Assembly: GCF_007830295.1 (NCBI RefSeq)
Contig: NZ_VLKC01000002.1
Span: 4,103,185-4,167,184, forward strand
Reading direction: 5' to 3'
DNA: 64,000 nucleotides
Origin: Sporomusa sp. KB1
GTDB lineage: Bacteria; Bacillota; Negativicutes; Sporomusales; Sporomusaceae
Shown here: piece after piece, positions 8,886-18,621 of the stretch
How the letters are laid out: the number at the start of each line of letters is the position of its first letter
Position numbering within the stretch: the first letter of the stretch is position 1
Made by a program: the position numbers and the translations under genes
Notes under the pieces: model-generated
What the model saw: the letters and a program-made list of their open reading frames with translations, nothing else
The model's database searches: none
What the model was told of the DNA's origin: nothing

Positions 8886-9647
8886 ATGGCAGATAATAAT
8901 GCTGAAGAGAAGGCTGCTAACACTCTCAAACGTTGGCGGGAGTATAGTAATAACAGGAGCCCGGAGATTCGGGAGAAAATTATTGAGAACTACTTGCCTT
9001 TAGTTAAACTAGTGGCAGGCCGTGTTGCAGTTAGTCTTCCTCAGCATGTAGATAAAGATGATTTAATTAGTAATGGATTTTTTGGTCTTATGGAATCAAT
9101 TGAACGCTTTGATGCTGATAGAGGAGTTAAGTTCGAGACCTATGCAGTTGTAAGGATCAGGGGAGCTATTCTTGACTCCCTTAGAGCTCAAGATTGGGTT
9201 CCGGCTACCATTAGACAAAAAGCACGACAATATGAACAAACAGTCGCCAAGTTAGAACATGCGCTGGGACGCTCAGTAAAAGATGAAGAAATTGCGATGG
9301 CAATGAAAATCCCACTCAGTGAACTGTATAAGCTTATTAATCATCTAAATGCCAGCACACTTATTCCACTTGAAGAATTTGCCAGAACAGAGACAGCTTC
9401 GCAGCATACGCCGAACCCTGCACAACATATTGAAGAGCAAGAAGTAAAAGATATGTTAGCCAAAAGTATTGATAAGTTGCCAGAAAAAGAGCGTTTGGTG
9501 GTTAGTCTTTACTATTACGAAGGACTGACATTAAAAGAGATCAGTTTGATATTAAAACTGTCGGAAGCTCGTATATCTCAACTTCATACTAAAGCTATTT
9601 TCCGGTTACGAGGTGCTCTGTCAAGGCTAAAATCAAGCTTTATTTAA
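8886..9647 (+). CDS. sigD: RNA polymerase sigma factor for flagellar genes (sigma-28)
   Basis: FliA/SigD/WhiG-type sigma-70 family factor that directs late flagellar and chemotaxis promoters. Region 2 is clear (LISNGFFGLMESIERFD, then YAVVRIRGAILDSLRAQDW for 2.3-2.4), region 3 is present, and region 4 contains the helix-turn-helix GLTLKEISLILKLSEARISQ. Length 253 residues is typical. Its place directly after the che genes matches Bacillus sigD. The anti-sigma factor FlgM is not in the window. Confidence 0.95.
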   Translation: MADNNAEEKAANTLKRWREYSNNRSPEIREKIIENYLPLVKLVAGRVAVSLPQHVDKDDLISNGFFGLMESIERFDADRGVKFETYAVVRIRGAILDSLRAQDWVPATIRQKARQYEQTVAKLEHALGRSVKDEEIAMAMKIPLSELYKLINHLNASTLIPLEEFARTETASQHTPNPAQHIEEQEVKDMLAKSIDKLPEKERLVVSLYYYEGLTLKEISLILKLSEARISQLHTKAIFRLRGALSRLKSSFI

Positions 9648-9689
9648 TAATCAAACCTAGTCGTTAGTGCTAGTGATGGGAGATTGGGT

Positions 9690-11312
9690 ATGAGTGATGA
9701 TACACGCTTATTAGAACAGGCAGATGATTATGTAAGTTCACTTGATGGATATTTTACTATTACAACAGATGAAGATGGTATTTATCTAGCTGTATATTCT
9801 CCGCAAGGTGAGGGACAGCCTGTAAAAGTATCTCAAATTACTGAGCTTTTGAGAGAACGCGGCATTGATAAAGTAGAGAATGCTTTGCTTGTTCGTGTAG
9901 TAAAAGAGGCATTAGGTACTCCCATTAAAGTGGCAGAGAAACTAGTTGAAACAGAACCGGTTATTCAGGTTTTGGTCTCTCGTGATAGAATGGAGGCCAC
10001 TTTACAGGTAGATATGCCGAAAGGCTGTCGACCGGTTACTATTGATGAGATTATGGATAAGGTTAAACAGACTGGTATAGTTTATGGAATTGACAGCGCG
10101 GCAATTGAAGCAGCACGCACCAGACCGGGAAGCATGGTCGTCTGTGCAAAGGGATTACCACCTGTTAATGGAGTTAATGCCGGTATCACATATTTTGTTG
10201 ATTTAGAAAACAAAGGGCGACCTGTAGAATTAGATGATGGCAGGGTCGATTTTAAAAGCCTTAATATGTTTACCGTTGTTCAGAAAGATGAGTTGTTAGC
10301 TGAAAAAGTGCCTGCAACACAAGGGACGGCGGGAATTGATGTCTTGGGAAATGAAGTTGCAGCTAAACCTGGTAAAGATTTACTATTGCCGACAGGTAAA
10401 AATGTTTATGCTGTTGAGGGATTGAAAGTGTATGCTGCTCAAGCAGGCCAAATTGTTATTACTAATAAGAAAATAACGGTTATTCCCCTTATTGAAGTGA
10501 AAGGCGATGTTGATTTATCAACAGGCAACATTGAATTTGTCGGTAGCGTAATAGTTAAAGGCTCAGTACAAACTGGTTTTACAGTAAAGGCTGAAGGCAA
10601 TGTAGAGATTGCCGGTAATGTCAGTGGTGGCATTGTTGAGGGCAAGAATGTTGCTGTTCGTATGGGTATTCAGGGAATGAACAAAGGATATATCAAAGCA
10701 AGTGAGAATGTTGTTGCAAAGTATATTGAAAATGCAACTGTATTAGCAGGAAAAGACGTCATTGTCAGTGATGTTGTTTTACATAGTAAAGTGAGTGCCG
10801 GCAAAAGAGTAATTGTTGACGAACGGCGTGGCCTTATTGTTGGTGGACAAATATCCGCAGGTGAAGAAATTAAGGCTAAGACTATTGGTACTTATTCTGC
10901 TACTAATACTGATATTGAGGTCGGGGTAAATCCGGCGTTACGTGAAGAATACCAAACGTTACGCAAAGAAATTAAAAAGCTTGAATTTGATTTAGAGCAA
11001 GCGCAAAAAGCTTTACATATATTACGAGCGATGAACCAGAGTACGATGGCGCCAGACAAACATGAAATGTTGCTTAAATTGACGAAAGCTCAGTTTCATT
11101 TAATTGGTCAGACTGAGACCATGCGTAATAGACTGTCAGAAATAGAAATCGCTCTGGAAGAAATGCGCTATGGTCATATTAAAGTAGCAGATACAGTTCA
11201 CCCTGGGGTCAAGCTAGTTATCGGAACATTAGTGAAACCAGTACGGGATGCTACTAAGTTTGCGAATTTTTATGCTGAAGACGGCGAAATAAAAACAGGC
11301 TCTTATAAATAG
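9690..11312 (+). CDS. FapA/DUF342 family polymer-like protein
   Basis: Member of the flagellar-assembly A (DUF342) family. The N-terminal half is the conserved DUF342 domain (GTPIKVAEKLVE, PVNGVNAGITYFVDL). It is followed by a repetitive beta-helix-like stretch with many G, V and I residues (GDVDLSTGNIEFVGSVIVKG) at about 270-400, and then a coiled coil at about 410-500. I use ATG 9690 because GATGGGAG lies seven bases upstream; TTG 9684 is an in-frame alternative. Related proteins occur in flagellar and cell-surface loci, but a biochemical role is not established from sequence. Confidence 0.85.
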   Translation: MSDDTRLLEQADDYVSSLDGYFTITTDEDGIYLAVYSPQGEGQPVKVSQITELLRERGIDKVENALLVRVVKEALGTPIKVAEKLVETEPVIQVLVSRDRMEATLQVDMPKGCRPVTIDEIMDKVKQTGIVYGIDSAAIEAARTRPGSMVVCAKGLPPVNGVNAGITYFVDLENKGRPVELDDGRVDFKSLNMFTVVQKDELLAEKVPATQGTAGIDVLGNEVAAKPGKDLLLPTGKNVYAVEGLKVYAAQAGQIVITNKKITVIPLIEVKGDVDLSTGNIEFVGSVIVKGSVQTGFTVKAEGNVEIAGNVSGGIVEGKNVAVRMGIQGMNKGYIKASENVVAKYIENATVLAGKDVIVSDVVLHSKVSAGKRVIVDERRGLIVGGQISAGEEIKAKTIGTYSATNTDIEVGVNPALREEYQTLRKEIKKLEFDLEQAQKALHILRAMNQSTMAPDKHEMLLKLTKAQFHLIGQTETMRNRLSEIEIALEEMRYGHIKVADTVHPGVKLVIGTLVKPVRDATKFANFYAEDGEIKTGSYK

Positions 11313-11359
11313 TGATTAACTACCAATCAGCTTTTACTTTATGGTTGGATGGTGATGTA

Positions 11360-11710
11360 ATGAGTATCAGGGCAATTGATATGCAGGTGATTATTCCAAA
11401 AGCGACAGAAGTCGGGGCACAACAAAATAATCTTGCCCACCAAGGTACACTTCAGCAACAGCAATTTGCTGAACAGATGGAAAAGGCGGCCCAGGTACGT
11501 CAGCAGCAGGTTCAGAGTGTAGAAAAGGGACAAGGTGGCAAGGTTGAACGCGATAATAAAAAAGAAAATAGTAATAGTAAACGTGGTGCTAGTGACTTTA
11601 ACCAAAATCACAATGCAGTTCCCCAAGAATCGTTAGAATCAGAAAATTCAGAGCAAGGAATAATGCCTCCAGATCCGGTACTAGGACATATTATCGATAT
11701 TAAAACGTAG
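11360..11710 (+). CDS. Small Gln/Lys-rich protein, function unknown
   Basis: About 116 residues starting MSIRAIDMQVIIPKATEVG. ATG 11360 follows a good site (GGATGGTGAT); a GTG at 11312 overlapping the previous stop is in frame but poorly supported. The central part is rich in Q, E and K and likely coiled coil (LQQQQFAEQMEKAAQVRQQQ), and the rest is charged and disordered. There is no membrane segment. It lies between the FapA-like gene and the SwrB-like gene at the end of the flagellar operon. I do not recognise a family. Confidence 0.65.
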   Translation: MSIRAIDMQVIIPKATEVGAQQNNLAHQGTLQQQQFAEQMEKAAQVRQQQVQSVEKGQGGKVERDNKKENSNSKRGASDFNQNHNAVPQESLESENSEQGIMPPDPVLGHIIDIKT

Positions 11711-11729
11711 TATTACAGAGGTGATATTC

Positions 11730-12308
11730 TTGCAGGCTAGCGTTAGTATTGTTTTACTTGCAATCGTTCTTTTTCTTTTTTTATTACTATATAAAAAAGA
11801 TATGATTGTTAAAATGTTTATGTTAAAGATGTCTGCTCCAGCTAATGAATTTACAGAGCAACTAGAACAAACAGCTGATTCTATTATTAGACGCCTTGAA
11901 GAGGAAGCTGCTCAACTTGAGCTATTACTTGAAGAAGCGGAGACGAAAATTGGCCTGCTGAGCCAGCAGGTTGAGTATGCCAATAAGATTATTGAGCAGT
12001 TATCAGCGCTCGAGGAAAAACGGAATATAGCTAAGCAACAGGATCCGGGACTAGGTGTTGCTGTGATTGGTAATGCATCAGTGCCAGCGGTTGCAGATGA
12101 TGTTTTGCCTGAGCCAGTTCAGCCTATTGCTGAACCGGCAATTGAGGCTGAAGAGAATAAACATACTATCAAAGAAGTAATAAATGTTGAAAAATATCGT
12201 CACATTATTGCTATGGCAGACCAGAATTACACTGTGACAGAAATTGCTAAAGCTACAGGTATGGGCAAGGGCGAAATTATGCTGCTCCTGCAATTGAATA
12301 AAAAGTAA
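11730..12308 (+). CDS. SwrB-like membrane-anchored coiled-coil protein
   Basis: About 192 residues. An N-terminal transmembrane helix ([17 protein letters not shown]) is followed by a long coiled coil at about 40-100, a Pro/Glu-rich linker, and a C-terminal helix-turn-helix-like end ([21 protein letters not shown]). This architecture, and the place between sigD and rpsB, match Bacillus SwrB, which promotes flagellar type III export activation. TTG 11730 has GAGGTGAT five bases upstream; GTG 11721 lies inside that ribosome site and is unlikely. Homology is inferred from architecture and synteny. Confidence 0.7.
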   Translation: MQASVSIVLLAIVLFLFLLLYKKDMIVKMFMLKMSAPANEFTEQLEQTADSIIRRLEEEAAQLELLLEEAETKIGLLSQQVEYANKIIEQLSALEEKRNIAKQQDPGLGVAVIGNASVPAVADDVLPEPVQPIAEPAIEAEENKHTIKEVINVEKYRHIIAMADQNYTVTEIAKATGMGKGEIMLLLQLNKK

Positions 12309-12360
12309 GGCAGTTGGTATAATAAAAAGCGAAAAGCAAGAAATTATGAGAGAATTTGAC

Positions 12361-12389
12361 TTGTTATCAGCGGAAAGTTATGCTATACT
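12361..12389 (+). promoter_or_regulatory. Promoter of the rpsB-tsf operon
   Basis: TTGTTA (12361-12366) and TATACT (12384-12389) are separated by 17 bases, with a TGn extended -10 element directly before TATACT. It lies about 100 bases upstream of the rpsB start, giving a leader of roughly 95 bases that could host S2 autoregulation. This separates ribosomal genes from the flagellar operon. Confidence 0.7.
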
Positions 12390-12492
12390 ACTTTTCGGTG
12401 TATCACACACGCAATCCAATTTTGCTACTGTGCCAAAACTGGTGAAGGCAAAAGATGCGGGTTGCGGCGGTAATTTAACAGGAGGTGTATTT

Positions 12493-13191
12493 ATGTCAGT
12501 TATATCTATGAAACAGCTTTTGGAGGCTGGTGTACATTTTGGTCACCAGACCAGAAGATGGAACCCCAAAATGGCTCCGTACATATTTACGGAGCGTAAT
12601 GGTATTTACATTATTGACCTACAAAAAACAGTAAAAAAGGTGGAAGAAGCGTATAATTTTGTACGTGACTTAGCCGCTCAAGGACAAACCATGCTGTTTG
12701 TAGGTACTAAAAAGCAGGCGCAGGAAGCTGTAAAAGAAGAAGCTATCAGATGTGAAATGTTCTATGTCAATGAAAGATGGCTGGGTGGTATGTTGACAAA
12801 CTTCCAAACAATTCAAAAACGCATTAACAGATTGCGTGAGCTTGAAGATATGGAAGTCAAAGGTATGTTTGAAGTATTGCCTAAAAAAGAGGTCCTTACT
12901 TTACGCCACGAAATGGAACGATTACAAAAATTTCTTGGTGGTATTAAAAATATGCACAAGCTGCCAGGCGCCCTTTTCATTATTGACCCGCGCAAAGAAC
13001 GCATTGCTGTGGCAGAAGCTCGTAACTTAGGTATTCCTATTGTTGGGATTGTTGATACCAACTGCGATCCTGATGAAATCGATTATGTTATTCCTGGTAA
13101 TGATGATGCTATTCGCGCTGTTAAGCTGCTTACCGCAAAGGTTGCTGACGCTGTACTGGAAGGTCGCCAAGGCGAACAGATGGCAGAGTAA
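12493..13191 (+). CDS. rpsB: 30S ribosomal protein S2
   Basis: Small-subunit protein joined late in 30S assembly. Start ATG 12493 is fixed by GGAGGTG just upstream and gives the standard N-terminus [19 protein letters not shown]; the frame remains open further upstream but that part is leader. Family motifs [23 protein letters not shown] and [20 protein letters not shown] are present. Length 232 residues is normal. Followed by tsf, the near-universal bacterial pairing. Confidence 0.98.
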   Translation: MSVISMKQLLEAGVHFGHQTRRWNPKMAPYIFTERNGIYIIDLQKTVKKVEEAYNFVRDLAAQGQTMLFVGTKKQAQEAVKEEAIRCEMFYVNERWLGGMLTNFQTIQKRINRLRELEDMEVKGMFEVLPKKEVLTLRHEMERLQKFLGGIKNMHKLPGALFIIDPRKERIAVAEARNLGIPIVGIVDTNCDPDEIDYVIPGNDDAIRAVKLLTAKVADAVLEGRQGEQMAE

Positions 13192-13208
13192 ACTATTATG
13201 TGCACATT

Positions 13209-13240
13209 AAAGGTAAGGGGCTTTCGGCCCTCTTACCTTT
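13209..13240 (+). other. rpsB-tsf intercistronic hairpin
   Basis: AAAGGTAAG plus GGGC pairs with GCCC plus CTTACCTTT around a short TTTCG loop. There is no T run behind it, so it is more likely an attenuating or RNA-processing hairpin than a full terminator. Partial termination here would adjust the S2 to EF-Ts ratio. Confidence 0.7.
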
Positions 13241-13263
13241 ACTAATAGTTAGGAGGATTTTAA

Positions 13264-13911
13264 ATGATAACTGCAGGAATGGTTAAAGAACTACGGGAAC
13301 GTACTGGTGCCGGCATGATGGATTGTAAAAAGGCTTTAACTGAGACTAACGGTGATATGGAAAAGGCTGTTGACTCATTGCGGGAAAAAGGTTTGGCTGC
13401 AGCAGCAAAAAAAGCTAGCCGTATAGCTTCTGAAGGACTTGTTGAATCTTACATACATGGGGCAGGACGTATTGGTGTTCTTGTTGAGGTAAACTGCGAA
13501 ACTGATTTTGTTGCTAAAACTGATGATTTTAAATCACTAGTGCGAGATATAGCCATGCAGATTGCTGCCGCTAACCCTGGTTATGTTACTCGTGAAGAAG
13601 TGCCTGAAGAAATACTGAATCACGAAAGAGAAATCCTGCGGGCGCAGGCTCTTAACGAAGGGAAGCCCGCTAATATTGTTGAAAAAATGATTGAGGGTCG
13701 TTTGAAAAAATTCTATCAGGAAAATTGTTTATTGGAGCAAGCTTTTATCAAAGATCCTGATAAAACAATAACTCAATTAATTACTGAACGAGTATCAAAA
13801 ATTGGTGAAAATATTTCAGTCCGACGTTTCACCAGATATCAATTAGGTGAAGGTATTGAGAAAAAGTCTAATGATTTTGCAGCTGAAGTAATGGCGGCTG
13901 TTAATAAATAA
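13264..13911 (+). CDS. tsf: Translation elongation factor EF-Ts
   Basis: Nucleotide exchange factor for EF-Tu. The N-terminal UBA-like domain ([19 protein letters not shown]) is followed by the core segment [19 protein letters not shown], which contacts EF-Tu. At 215 residues it is clearly shorter than the Escherichia coli or Bacillus form (about 283-293), so part of the second core subdomain is missing. Short forms of this size occur in several lineages. AGGAGG stands eight bases before the ATG. Confidence 0.97.
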   Translation: MITAGMVKELRERTGAGMMDCKKALTETNGDMEKAVDSLREKGLAAAAKKASRIASEGLVESYIHGAGRIGVLVEVNCETDFVAKTDDFKSLVRDIAMQIAAANPGYVTREEVPEEILNHEREILRAQALNEGKPANIVEKMIEGRLKKFYQENCLLEQAFIKDPDKTITQLITERVSKIGENISVRRFTRYQLGEGIEKKSNDFAAEVMAAVNK

Positions 13912-13937
13912 AGAGAACACATAGTGTTCTCTTTTTT
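13912..13937 (+). terminator. Terminator after tsf
   Basis: Perfect 9-bp stem AGAGAACAC / GTGTTCTCT with loop ATA, followed by five T. Intrinsic terminator closing rpsB-tsf. Confidence 0.92.
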
Positions 13938-13960
13938 CAAAAAAATATTTTGTGAAATAA

Positions 13961-15296
<1,336 letters not shown>

Positions 15297-15297
15297 T

Positions 15298-15501
15298 ATG
15301 GTGGATACAGTTGCGCAGCCGTTGTCGAAAGTTATCGGCAGATTGGAACAAGCGAATTGCAAATATAACATTACTGTTACTAAGCCTTCACGCGAACTAT
15401 TTCAGCTTGAAGATAAGCTTTATGTTATCAAGCAGCAATTAGATGCTGATGGTATTTATAATTTAATAGCTGCTGCTAAAATGGGAAAGGAGGTGTTTTA
15501 A
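15298..15501 (+). CDS. Small conserved-looking protein between frr and ferredoxin
   Basis: 67 residues, starting one base after frr stops. Mixed alpha/beta composition with one cysteine (C21), no membrane segment. No known domain recognised. The weak ribosome site and tight spacing suggest translation coupled to frr. The ferredoxin gene follows three bases later, and its ribosome site lies inside this gene, so expression of the two is linked. Confidence 0.6.
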   Translation: MVDTVAQPLSKVIGRLEQANCKYNITVTKPSRELFQLEDKLYVIKQQLDADGIYNLIAAAKMGKEVF

Positions 15502-15504
15502 TAA

Positions 15505-15678
15505 ATGGCTTACAAAATTACAGATGAGTGTGTTGCTTGTGGTTCTTGTGCTGCAACCTGCCCGGTTGAAGCTATTAAAGAAGGGGAACCAACTTACAGC
15601 ATTGATGCTGAAGAGTGTGTTGAGTGTGGTTCTTGTGCTGAAGCTTGCCCTACCGGGGCAATAGTAGCTCCAGAGTAA
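15505..15678 (+). CDS. 2[4Fe-4S] ferredoxin
   Basis: 57-residue electron carrier of the clostridial type. Two CxxCxxCxxxCP clusters are complete: CVACGSCAATCP near residue 9 and CVECGSCAEACP near residue 38, related to each other by internal duplication. ATG 15505 has AAAGGAGGTG ten bases upstream. Low-potential carriers of this type serve anaerobic oxidoreductases and radical enzymes; here it could feed the Fe-S isoprenoid enzyme IspG encoded 4 kb downstream, which is an inference from position only. Confidence 0.95.
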   Translation: MAYKITDECVACGSCAATCPVEAIKEGEPTYSIDAEECVECGSCAEACPTGAIVAPE

Positions 15679-15712
15679 TTTAAATCCCCCTCGCAAGAGG
15701 GGGTTTAAATTT
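15677..15712 (+). terminator. Terminator after ferredoxin gene
   Basis: Long stem AATTTAAA-CCCCCTC / GAGGGGG-TTTAAATT with GCAA loop and one bulged T. The tail is AT-rich rather than a pure T run, so it is probably a terminator or stabilising 3' hairpin. Confidence 0.8.
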
Positions 15713-15791
15713 ATATTTATTGGCTAACTTTTCTGGATTTTGGAGATAATTTTGGTAATAACTATGCTGCAGTTTGGCGGAGGGGCTTAGT

Positions 15792-16568
15792 GTGTGGAAA
15801 AAGTGGTTTAGTGATAAAGCTGCTAATAAACAAAATGATTATAATTCGATTGATCTGACTAGACTTCCATGCCATGTGGCCATCATTATGGATGGAAACG
15901 GCAGATGGGCTCAAAAGAAAGGTCTTCCCCGTGCATTTGGTCATCGGGCTGGCGCGGAAACGCTACGAGAAATTGTAATGACAGCTTCGGAGATCGGCAT
16001 AAGAGTTCTTACTGCTTACGCTTTTTCTACGGAAAATTGGCGGCGACCAGCTGATGAAGTTAGCTTGCTTATGGGTTTACTTGCTGAGTATCTTGATAAT
16101 GAAATTAATGAATTGGACAAAAACAATGTGCAAATCAGGTTTATCGGTAAGATCGAGGAACTGGCACTAACTTTACGAAAAAAAATCGAAAAAGCTCAGG
16201 CGCAGACTGCTCATAATACCGGTTTAATTCTAAACCTAGCTGTAAACTATGGTGGACGAGCTGAGTTGACGCGTGCTGTTAAAATAATTACTGAAAAAGT
16301 ATTAAAGCAAGAATTGGCATTAGAAGATATCAATGAGGCAATTATTGAAGAAAATTTATATACAGCGAATATTCCAGCACCAGATTTATTGATTAGGCCA
16401 AGTGGGGATTTTCGTATTAGTAACTTTTTATTGTGGCAAGTTGCGTATGCTGAGTTCTGGTTTACAGAGACTAATTGGCCGGACTTTAAATCAGAGGATT
16501 TTTTGCAGGCGATACGCGATTACCAGCAGCGGGAACGAAGATTTGGTGGGATTAAAAATACAAAGTAA
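15792..16568 (+). CDS. uppS: Undecaprenyl diphosphate synthase
   Basis: Cis-prenyltransferase that makes the C55 lipid carrier for peptidoglycan and surface polymers. Motifs: HVAIIMDGNGRWA (catalytic Asp), GHRAGAETLREIV, AFSTENWRRP, and RPSGDFRISNFLLWQ near the C-terminus. GTG 15792 is chosen because GGAGGGG lies six bases upstream; TTG 15774 is in frame without a site. First of the lipid/isoprenoid cluster uppS-cdsA-dxr-rseP-ispG. Confidence 0.96.
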   Translation: MWKKWFSDKAANKQNDYNSIDLTRLPCHVAIIMDGNGRWAQKKGLPRAFGHRAGAETLREIVMTASEIGIRVLTAYAFSTENWRRPADEVSLLMGLLAEYLDNEINELDKNNVQIRFIGKIEELALTLRKKIEKAQAQTAHNTGLILNLAVNYGGRAELTRAVKIITEKVLKQELALEDINEAIIEENLYTANIPAPDLLIRPSGDFRISNFLLWQVAYAEFWFTETNWPDFKSEDFLQAIRDYQQRERRFGGIKNTK

Positions 16569-16584
16569 ACGGTAGGTGCCTATA

Positions 16585-17412
16585 TTGCTTGGTATGCGTA
16601 TTTTGACAGCAGTTATTGGAATTCCAATAGCCATAGTTATTATTAATTATGGTAGTTGGTTGTTTGCGGCAACGGTAGTAGCGCTCGCATTGGTTGCCTG
16701 GCATGAGTTTTTTACCATGATGCAGGCCAAAAATATTCAAATTCAGTACTATATTGGTTTTATTGGCATTATTTTAGCATCAGGTTGTGCTTGGCTTGGC
16801 AACATGCAGGAATTAGTTATGGTAATGCTGCTAGTCGTATTAGTAACTATGGCGCAAACAGTACTTAAGTATAAGACCTTCGGGGTTACTGAGGCCGCTT
16901 TTACTATATTGGGTACAATGTATATCAGTTTGCCGTTTGCTCATTTGTTACTGCTTAGGTTTACAGATCAATATGATTATATGTATACGGCGTTTGGCAA
17001 TCTATCAGCAGGTGCCGTCTATCTTTGGTTAGCTTTTATTGGGACTTGGTCCAGCGATACGCTGGCATATTTTGTCGGGTCATTAGTCGGCCGGCACAAG
17101 TTGTGTCCGGCTATTAGTCCTGGAAAAACCATTGAGGGAGCTAGTGGCGGCTTACTTGGTAGTATCGCAGGTGTAGTTACTGTAGGACACTTGTGCGGAT
17201 TGCCGCTAGCGCATATGGTTTTTTTAGGTTTGTTAATTGGTATTGCCGCTCCTTTTGGCGATCTTGCTGAATCCGTATTAAAAAGGTTTACCGGAATAAA
17301 AGATTCTGGTAATATTTTACCTGGGCATGGTGGGATACTTGACCGTTTTGATGCCATTATGTTTTCTGTACCAGTAGTTTATTATTATATTAAGGCATTT
17401 ATTATTATCTAG
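16585..17412 (+). CDS. cdsA: Phosphatidate cytidylyltransferase
   Basis: Makes CDP-diacylglycerol from CTP and phosphatidate in the membrane. Several transmembrane helices are evident. The C-terminal signature is present: GRHKLCPAISPGKTIEG and later GDLAESVLKRFTGIKDSG followed by LPGHGGILDRFD. TTG 16585 lies six bases after GGTAGGTG; ATG 16594 and GTG 16576 are alternatives. Confidence 0.95.
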   Translation: MLGMRILTAVIGIPIAIVIINYGSWLFAATVVALALVAWHEFFTMMQAKNIQIQYYIGFIGIILASGCAWLGNMQELVMVMLLVVLVTMAQTVLKYKTFGVTEAAFTILGTMYISLPFAHLLLLRFTDQYDYMYTAFGNLSAGAVYLWLAFIGTWSSDTLAYFVGSLVGRHKLCPAISPGKTIEGASGGLLGSIAGVVTVGHLCGLPLAHMVFLGLLIGIAAPFGDLAESVLKRFTGIKDSGNILPGHGGILDRFDAIMFSVPVVYYYIKAFIII

Positions 17413-17436
17413 AAACTTAGAATGGAGAACTCCTTG

Positions 17437-18594
17437 ATGAAGCATATTGCTATTTTAGGAAGTACTGGCTCAATTGGTACCCAGGCTTTGACTGTGATTG
17501 CAGCTAATGCCGATAGGTATACTATAACTGCCTTAGCTGCATATCAAAATGAGAAATTATTAGCCGAGCAGATTGAGTATTTTAAACCGAAGATTGCTGT
17601 ACTATTTGATAAATTGGCAGCTGATCGCCTGGTTAATACCTATCACGGTAAAACGAAAATTTTGGCTGGTGAGGAAGGGCTGCTGGAAGCGGCTACTTTT
17701 TATCAGACAGATACTGTTTTGACATCATTAGTTGGATTTGCAGGATTGAAGCCAACGGTTGCTGCGATAAAGGCCAAGAAGAATATAGCGCTTGCTAATA
17801 AGGAAACCTTAGTAGCTGCCGGGGAATTAGTCATGTCATTAGCAAAGGAATATAATGTTAGCATTTCCCCGGTTGACAGCGAGCATAGTGCTGTTTTTCA
17901 ATGCTTGAATGGAGAAAATAAACAGCAGATAAAGCGGATTATTTTAACGGCATCTGGCGGACCATTTCGCGGGCGTACGATAGAAGAAATGCGCAATGTG
18001 ACGATTGAAGATTGTCTAAAACATCCCAATTGGTCTATGGGACGAAAAATCACCATCGATTCTGCTACATTAGCCAATAAAGGCTTAGAGGTCATTGAAG
18101 CCAAATGGCTATTCGGTGTTGATTATGACAATATTGATGTTTGTGTTCATCCTCAGAGCATAATTCATTCAATGATTGAATTTATTGATGGCAGTATTAT
18201 GGCGCAACTAGGAATGCCGGACATGCGACTGCCGATCCAATATGCGTTATCTTATCCTGAACGCTTGCCATCTGAGTTCCCTCGTCTGGACTTGGCAACA
18301 TTATCGGCACTGACTTTCGCGGAACCTGATACGGTAAATTTTCCGGCATTAAAGCTGGCTTATAGTGCAGGGAAAGCAGGTGGGACGATGCCCTGTATTT
18401 TCAATGCAGCTAACGAAGTAGCGGTTAACGCTTTTTTAAATGGTGAAATAGGTTTTCTTGATATCATTCAGGTAATACGATATACTATGGAAAAACATAC
18501 CTTGATTACAACTCCTGATTTGGAACAGATTGATGCTGCTGATGCATGGGCACGCCGCTTTGCACTCCTGGCAGTAAATGATTTAAAAAAATGA
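17437..18594 (+). CDS. dxr: 1-deoxy-D-xylulose 5-phosphate reductoisomerase
   Basis: Second committed step of the MEP isoprenoid pathway, NADPH dependent. N-terminal ILGSTGSIGTQAL binds nucleotide; ALANKETLVAAG, PVDSEHSAVFQ (metal ligands) and a C-terminal PNWSMGRKITIDSATLANKG identify the enzyme. ATG 17437 is preferred; TTG 17434 and ATG 17422 are in frame, but the latter forms part of the GGAG site. Confidence 0.96.
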   Translation: MKHIAILGSTGSIGTQALTVIAANADRYTITALAAYQNEKLLAEQIEYFKPKIAVLFDKLAADRLVNTYHGKTKILAGEEGLLEAATFYQTDTVLTSLVGFAGLKPTVAAIKAKKNIALANKETLVAAGELVMSLAKEYNVSISPVDSEHSAVFQCLNGENKQQIKRIILTASGGPFRGRTIEEMRNVTIEDCLKHPNWSMGRKITIDSATLANKGLEVIEAKWLFGVDYDNIDVCVHPQSIIHSMIEFIDGSIMAQLGMPDMRLPIQYALSYPERLPSEFPRLDLATLSALTFAEPDTVNFPALKLAYSAGKAGGTMPCIFNAANEVAVNAFLNGEIGFLDIIQVIRYTMEKHTLITTPDLEQIDAADAWARRFALLAVNDLKK

Positions 18595-18621
18595 ACCAAT
18601 ACTTGAAAGGTTGGTGAAAAT

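Noticed and set aside
12346-12492. 49-residue N-terminal extension of S2
   Set aside because: It covers the promoter and leader; the normal S2 start at 12493 has a strong ribosome site.
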